Origin: Leguminivora glycinivorella
Taxonomy: Eukaryota; Arthropoda; Insecta; Lepidoptera; Tortricidae
Assembly: GCF_023078275.1 (NCBI RefSeq)
Contig: NC_062990.1
Coordinates: 10,121,549 to 10,185,548, forward strand
DNA: 64,000 nucleotides
Reading direction: 5' to 3'
Both the position numbers and the translations under genes were made by a program. Shown one piece after another: positions 58,101 to 64,000 of the stretch. The notes under the pieces were generated by a model. It did no database searches, was not told the origin of the DNA, and saw only the letters and a program-made list of their open reading frames with translations. The first letter of the stretch is position 1. Each line of letters begins with the position of its first letter.

Positions 58101-61100
58101 TTTTGGAATCAGCATCCCCTAAAACCTATTTTACGACACCCATGATGACTTTTGTGTCAAAGTGGCAGTCAGCAATGTTAGATTCCACATTGGTCATTAA
58201 TTTTGGAATCAGCACCCCCTAAAACCAATTTTACGACACCCATGACGACTTTTGTGTCAAAGTGACAGTCAGCAATGTCAGATTCCACATTGTTCATTAA
58301 TTTTGGAATCAGCACCCCCGCAAACCTATTTGACGACACCCATGACGACTTTTGCGTCAAAGTGACAGCAGCAATGTCAGATTCCACATTGGTCATTAAT
58401 TTTGGAATCAGCACCCCCTAAAACCTATTTTACGACACCCATGACGACTTTTGTGTCAAAGTGACAGTCAGCAATGTCAGATTCCAAATCGGTCATTAAT
58501 TTTTAAATCAGCACACCCGAAAACCTATACTCGTGGTATATGCACTTGAAATGTGAAAGTGAAAATGCTAGAATGACATGTAAACCACGAAGTTGTATAG
58601 TCATATTGTTCATTAGTATTGGTGACCACCATCTGGCTCCATCATCAGACCCTGAGCACCACCTTGAAGTAATTAGAATTAGGGCTCTGGATATTCGGTA
58701 CTACCCGCCGATCCGTGCGCCCGGCCCCTTAGCCCCGGCGGTGCTAAGCGTCCGAACTACCCGAACCCGCCGAAGTCCGTTCCCGTGTAGTGCCGTTCGC
58801 GCGTGTAGTGCCGAATCGGCGTTCGGGGCCGGACGGCCGGACGCACGGACTTCGGCACCGTTCGGGTATTGAACACACGAGGCGGCCGGCGGACCGATCG
58901 ACTTATTGCCGTGCCGGTTTGTATTTAAAAAATAGGTGAAATTTAATAATTTAGCGAACGAATACGAATTGGTTTTATACATACTCGTTTTATTTGAATC
59001 AATAACGTGTTAACTATATTTTTTGCACTTGTTCCCGTTACGTTATAGGCTACTCGTACAGATTAGATAATAATTATGATGATATGTATTCAATACAAAT
59101 ATTACAAACGTATTCCATATAGGTCCATAATTCGCCAGGAACACTAGTCTACTGTTTTTTTTCAATAAAGTTGCTTAAGACAATTGCGAAAAGTAGAGTT
59201 TAATGGACTTTATTTGTCTCTAGGTTAACTAATAGAAGTCTAAAGTTTTAGACAGGGTATTGGTTTGTGTGAAAAATACTATATTAGTTCTATTACTTAC
59301 TTGATTGTTTTATGATATTCATGGTGCCTTACTAACTATCTATAGGGACCATACCACCTATAGGTACTTACTACATATATGTACACATGTTGGCAAATAT
59401 ACTTCAAAATATTGTCTTCGGTTACCGCGACAGTTACTCATGCAATTTATTATAGTTATATCTATGTCTCATAGTTTTAAAATAAATAAATAAATATTGG
59501 GGACATTACACAGATCGACTTAGCCCCAAACTAAGCAAAGCGTGTACTATGGGTGCTAAGCGACGATATACATACATACTTAAATAGATAAATACATAAC
59601 TATGGAAACGGATTATATCACGTATACTGAATTTACAATTCACCCCGACGTTTCGAACACTTTACAGCGTCCGTGGTCAACGGGTGACACCCATAATTAA
59701 TTGTAAATTCATTACTTATAGGCGATATAATCCATTTTATTTCATGAATATCCTTCAAATTAAGGAAATTTATTTGAACTATCGAGTTATTAGTTTTTAT
59801 CTAAAAAGTTAGTAGAATTAACGTCGCATGAGAAGACAAAGGTAATAATGACTTGTGGGCGGCACAATAACCAATACCCGTGGTGATTTTTTTTTACTGA
59901 TAATAATGACACTCAAACCTCACACCCGGCATCCCTTTGACATGGACAAACCTTTTGTTTGAAAAGTTCTAGATGTAGCCGCGCTGTTTTACAAATACCT
60001 AGTTAAGAATGGTATTTTTTTTTGTTATTTTGGAGTGAACTACTTTGAAGTGAATATGTATCCATAGTCCTGGTTCTTAACTTGAGCTAGTCGGATAGGG
60101 TGTGACAAAAAGCATGAGACTTGACATGTATATAGATAACTTGCAAACACTTAACAGAAAAAAATAAAAGTACGCAGACGCCGAGGTGTCAATGTTTCCC
60201 CTCTTTTCCCTCATTTTTATATCACTATTTTCAGTTTTTTTATATTATCATGAAAACCGTGAAAGCTATAATCACAATATTTAGGAAAAATATATTCTCC
60301 ATAAAATTTCCTTCAATACTGTCTGTTAAGGTATAGCTTTAACTCATCATTTTAAAATTATGCTTAAGTCCCCCGCATAATATTTGTGTTTAACTACTAG
60401 TGGGATGAGTAGGGGTAGCACTACCGTCTGTTAGTAATATACTTTAAATGGAAATATTGTAGAGAATTTCATGGTACTTCTCCTAAACATCTTTCTGGTA
60501 AGTACCTACTCGTAATATTTACATACCAAAACCTTTAATACCTACCTTTAATAGTTTTCGTGAAAATTTAAAAAGCTAAAAATGGGAGATAATAGTGGGG
60601 GAAGAGATTGACTCCTCAGCGTGTTTCTACTTCTATTTATCCTTATGAACGTCAAAGCTATGTGCATACCAACTTTCATGCTTTCTAATTTAGGCCACTG
60701 AAAACGCGTGCCCTGATATATAATTAATAATGCCGAAAATGGAAAACATGGAAAAAATCGAGTAGTTAAAATTTTGTCCCCAGTCACAATTGCTCCGCTG
60801 TCCCTTTCTCATTTTAGTTATTAAGGTTTTATCATTTTTGGTTCTCATATTCGCTTGAACCAAGAACGCGAACGATCATCAAGCATCATTATAGGTCGAG
60901 AACGGATCGGACCCGCGGGTTTTTAGAGTCCGTCGATCCGGACGCACGGACTACACGGGTACCCGGACCTTAATTACACGGTCCCTAATTACCCGTTCCA
61001 AACGGGCCAGAAATCCGGATTCGTGTAACACGGGAACGGATACCCGGCAACGGGTACACGAAACACGGACGCGACCGGGAGCCCTAATTAGAATTGTATT

Positions 61101-61467
61101 TGTCTTATTTTATCATCATATTAATATATACTTTAATACTTATCATATAACAAAAGCAAATATTTGGGATGGGGTCTACTTTTATAATTATTACTTTAAT
61201 TTTTTAAATAAATTTTAACATAATTGATATTATTTCGCGCTATATTCTCGTATTTTCGTACAAAATAATGTTTATTAGAAACCAAAAGTTTATATCGAGA
61301 TAGTAGATTGTGGTAGTTATCAAAATTCCATAGAAAGGATCAAGATTGTTTTGTCCATTATTGTAGTGCGAGCGAGTGATAAGACGTGCTAGAAAGGGTC
61401 GGCACATTGGGCTCGCGCGGCGGGTAAAATACCTAATTTCGCCCGACGCCGAAATGTTATAACGCTC
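55184..61467. mobile_element. 6.28-kb TTAA-flanked block splitting the secreted-protein gene
   Basis: TTAA lies at 55180-55183 and 61468-61471. The adjoining ends GAGCGCTATGACA and TGTTATAACGCTC are near inverted repeats. The block holds an inverted satellite array, GC-rich stretches (58690-58880, 60900-61085) and SINE pieces, but no transposase frame. It may be a TTAA-specific transposon carrying secondary insertions, or an intron with a coincidental match. Confidence 0.45.
56060..58670. repeat. Head-to-head inverted satellite array of ~100-bp units
   Basis: About 13 forward units (roughly 56479-57750; core GACATTGCTGACTGTCACTT and AAAGTCGTCATGGGTGTCGT) face about 8 reverse units (about 57757-58530). 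The outer flanks are also mirrored: CTGATGATGGAGCCAGA on the left (56077, 56176) and its complement near 58635. Unit period is 99-100 bp. Short frames through it are repeat artefacts. Confidence 0.9.
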
Positions 61468-61950
61468 TTAATGATGTTCAAGAAATAGCATTTGATTTCG
61501 ACAACAATTTGTATTACTACGATAGTAAAAACGACGTACGTGTTTAACCAAAATAGGAGTAAAAAAATTGAAGGTGTACCTAAAAGTAGTGAAGTTAAAC
61601 TGATTGGACCTGCAACTGAGCAAATGGATGTATTTGCTATTGTAGATAATGGTATATATCTGCTAAAAGCTAATGAAAATGCAGAAAAAACGAGTGTAAG
61701 TCTACAAGTCAAGCCTACCGCGTTCACTTCTGTGTATATTTCAAGACATTTTTATGCGTTTGAAAAAAAGATTCGCATTTATGATGTGGAAGAAGTAAAA
61801 GATACTTATGTTAGAAATTTTGACGAAAGGTTTAAACTTGTCATGGATACAGCTCGTTATACTGAAGCGCAGAGAGTCTTGAAATACTCTCAGCCCATGT
61901 TAATTGATTTTAATATAATTATAAATAAACTTGTCTATTTTTTTTTGTAA
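61467..61950 (+). pseudogene. 3' half of the same secreted-protein gene, frameshifted
   Basis: From 61467 one frame reads LNDVQEIAFDFDNNLYYYD and ends at a TAA soon after GACGTACGTG (about 61545). A second frame, open from 61492 to 61950, continues with FNQNRSKKIEGVPKSSEV and blocks such as VFAIVDNGIYLLK and FYAFEKKIRIYDVEEV. The style and repeat spacing match the half at 54614-55153, and together they would give about 340 residues. At least one indel separates the two frames here. An intron or a transposon-sized insertion of about 6.28 kb separates this half from the first. AATAAA-type signals lie at about 61921 and 62409. I cannot tell a true pseudogene from an assembly indel. Confidence 0.45.
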
Positions 61951-62251
61951 TTTCGTAATCTTTATAGTAATAGTAGAAGACTACTGGGAGTTATCCACAT
62001 AAACTGTATGTTCCTAGACATAGATTAAGCAATTATATAGTAAAAATGTATATATTATGGCAATCAAATTGTATAACAAGATTCCTAAAGACATTGCATC
62101 AATAACAGACTTATAACTTCCAGAGGAAAATTTTTGTGTGTTTTTATTCAGTTAACGAGTTCCTTAGTTATTAATAAATTGTAATATTTCTACGCCGATG
62201 TAGGCAGAATATAACGCTCCTATTATAACTTGACTATCTCTGTGTACATAC

Positions 62252-62385
62252 CAGTGGCGGAGCGTCGATACAACTCGATTCCTAACGGGTTCCCTAAAAT
62301 TCTCTAGTATCTGTAGAAGTCCATACAAAACAGATGCCAAAAACCCCTGCGGCTTTACCAACGAAAATTTTCACGCCCCGCCACT
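62252..62385. mobile_element. hAT MITE with perfect 8-bp target duplication (134 bp)
   Basis: Ends CAGTGGCGGAGCGT and ACGCCCCGCCACTG, flanked by GTACATAC at 62244-62251 and 62386-62393. CAGTGGCGG-type ends plus an 8-bp duplication are diagnostic of hAT. Confidence 0.9.
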
Positions 62386-62393
62386 GGTACATA

Positions 62394-64000
62394 CATATTC
62401 TAAGAAATTAATAAAGATTTCTATTTCTATAGTCACTCGACATCGACATACAAAATATGTATCTATGCAAGGTTATGAACTTCGCAGCTTTGTGTACTGT
62501 ACCAAAAATGAAGTGTATATTATTTAACAGAATTCATTTTAGCATAACGTAAATTTTATGTAAAAAAAATTTTGATACCACGTCGGTGGCAAGCGGGCAA
62601 TTTCGCGAAGTTCTTTCAAACAAAATAGGCAAATTTAATATTTTTCCTACTCAGAATCACGAGCCCTTTCGATCCCACAAGGTAAAAAAAGCGTCTCCTT
62701 TATTTAATTTTTCCACTTCGTTACCAATTTTGAAACACTTTGTGCAGCGGTTACAAAGTGGAAAGTATGCAAAATATGGGAAAATTTTGGGACCATTTTT
62801 TGTCTCTTGTTTTTTTATTGTACTAGATCGAAAAGGCTCGTGATTCTGAGTAGGAAAAACGTAAAATTTACCTACCTTAGAAAAACATTTTGGTGATTGT
62901 TGTCGCGAAAATGCCCAAACAGTGTTTATAAGTAAAGATAATTTAATTTTACAGGCCAGTTACTGGCAATTTACACCACTATGGGCAGGTAATAGCTACT
63001 TCAGCTTACAACCATAAAATAAAACCAAAAGAATCCCTTATTCAAATATTTATTGTTAAAATCATTTACATCACTATGATGAAACTAAACCCACAGCTCT
63101 TAAGACTAAAATCGTTTGTACACCAAAACTCAAAGCTTGCGAACACACAGACACACACACATTCATACACTGTTACTTATCGCAACTAGTCAAATTGGCT
63201 TAAATTATACATTGCAAATTTATGAGTAATAAACTTATGGTCAAGTGCCATATACGGCACAACTTAACCCTAAAATGCATATGGTATACATCATTTTGCT
63301 TATGCAATGTACATAATGTTACAAAAAAAACATCGCATTTGAGACTCTGGGTTTATACCTCAAAGTTTATGATTGTAAGGTTAGATTACCAACTTCTGTC
63401 ACTTTAGTTGTAGCCTTTTGGCTACAGTATGCATTGAAGGGTTAACGCTAAACATGTCAAATGCATAGCCTTTTAGAATGTTTGTGTTATCATATAAAAA
63501 TACATAATTCGTCAAATAGTAGTTAACTTCGTTTGATAACAAATTATATTTTTTTTATTTGGTAAAAATAACAAAACAAATCTTTCCTATTTTTACATTT
63601 CATCCAAAAGTGTTTTCTTGGTAAGATCTAAATAATACATTATACTTTCGTATTGCATACGATTGTCTATAAAAATACTATTCCTGTTTTTAAAGACATG
63701 AAATTGGTTTTAAGTTCCTATCTAAGAGTAAATTAACAGACTAATGAAGTTTTATCCTATTTAGTACTTGAGATGTCGTTTACCGCCATGTAAAATATGA
63801 ACGCTACGCACTGAAAATGTCGAACATTGACCCGTCATTTCCTGTCTCTTTTACACACGCATAATTATATAGCATTCCCGCTCGCACAGTTGTGGACAAT
63901 ATAATTACGCGCGATAGAAACTAACGGGTCAAAGTACGATTGTTTCGGGTTACGAGTTCTTTATTATGTGCACTTTAAACACTTTATTTAACCCATAACA
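62394..64000. other. AT-rich end of window, no gene recognised
   Basis: A divergent palindromic repeat at 62630-62870. On the minus strand an AATAAA near 63050 could mark the 3' end of a gene lying beyond the window, but no coding exon is visible. Confidence 0.45.

Noticed and set aside
56479..58530. Short frames in the ~100-bp satellite
   Set aside because: They repeat the same peptide and occur on both strands because the array is inverted; no start context or domain.
58690..58982. GC-rich 93- and 110-codon frames, possible CpG-island promoter
   Set aside because: They lie inside the repeat block, overlap on both strands and sit next to similar GC-rich repeat sequence at 60900-61085.

Overview
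The window looks like AT-rich nuclear DNA of a moth or butterfly. Two conserved animal genes can be read across canonical GT-AG splice sites. The introns and spacers are packed with elements I associate with Lepidoptera: Lep1-type Helitron fragments, tRNA-derived SINEs, RTE- and Jockey-like retrotransposon tails and many hairpin MITEs. The species cannot be named from the sequence alone.

Layout. (1) 3328-33113, minus strand: a seven-exon DESI2-like PPPDE cysteine isopeptidase of 240 aa. Its roughly 25-kb first intron holds a 132-bp-LTR Ty3/gypsy derivative nested in another repeat (8546-10085), a complete DIRS-type tyrosine-recombinase retrotransposon (15389-20556), a 1.38-kb hAT-like element (23184-24562) and a 2.1-kb near-perfect palindrome (25278-27393). 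(2) 34394-52080, plus strand: a complete 15-exon delta-COP (archain) gene of 510 aa, head-to-head with DESI2 across about 1.28 kb that holds two hairpin MITEs. (3) 54614-61950, plus strand: two halves of a secreted protein, possibly related to ommochrome-binding proteins, separated by a 6.28-kb TTAA-flanked block that contains a head-to-head inverted satellite array. At least one half has lost its reading frame, so it may be a pseudogene. I recognise no gene at 1-3327 or after 61950.

The most unusual signal is recurrent exon duplication. Degenerate tandem copies of host exons, taken together with flanking splice-site or intron sequence, lie just downstream of their parent exons four times: DESI2 exon 2, and delta-COP exons 9, 14 and 15. 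The exon 9 case is a minisatellite of 13 units of 125 or 128 bp. Every unit carries a splice donor and an AG acceptor-like end, and every readable outcome except use of the first donor hits a stop codon.

Other points of note are the structurally intact DIRS element, with complementary ends and an internal complementary region, and a 509-bp P-superfamily-like element with an 8-bp target duplication and a THAP-domain remnant. Delta-COP acts in COPI coat assembly on the Golgi and DESI2-like enzymes remove ubiquitin or SUMO. The two genes share a divergent intergenic region, but nothing in the sequence links their functions.
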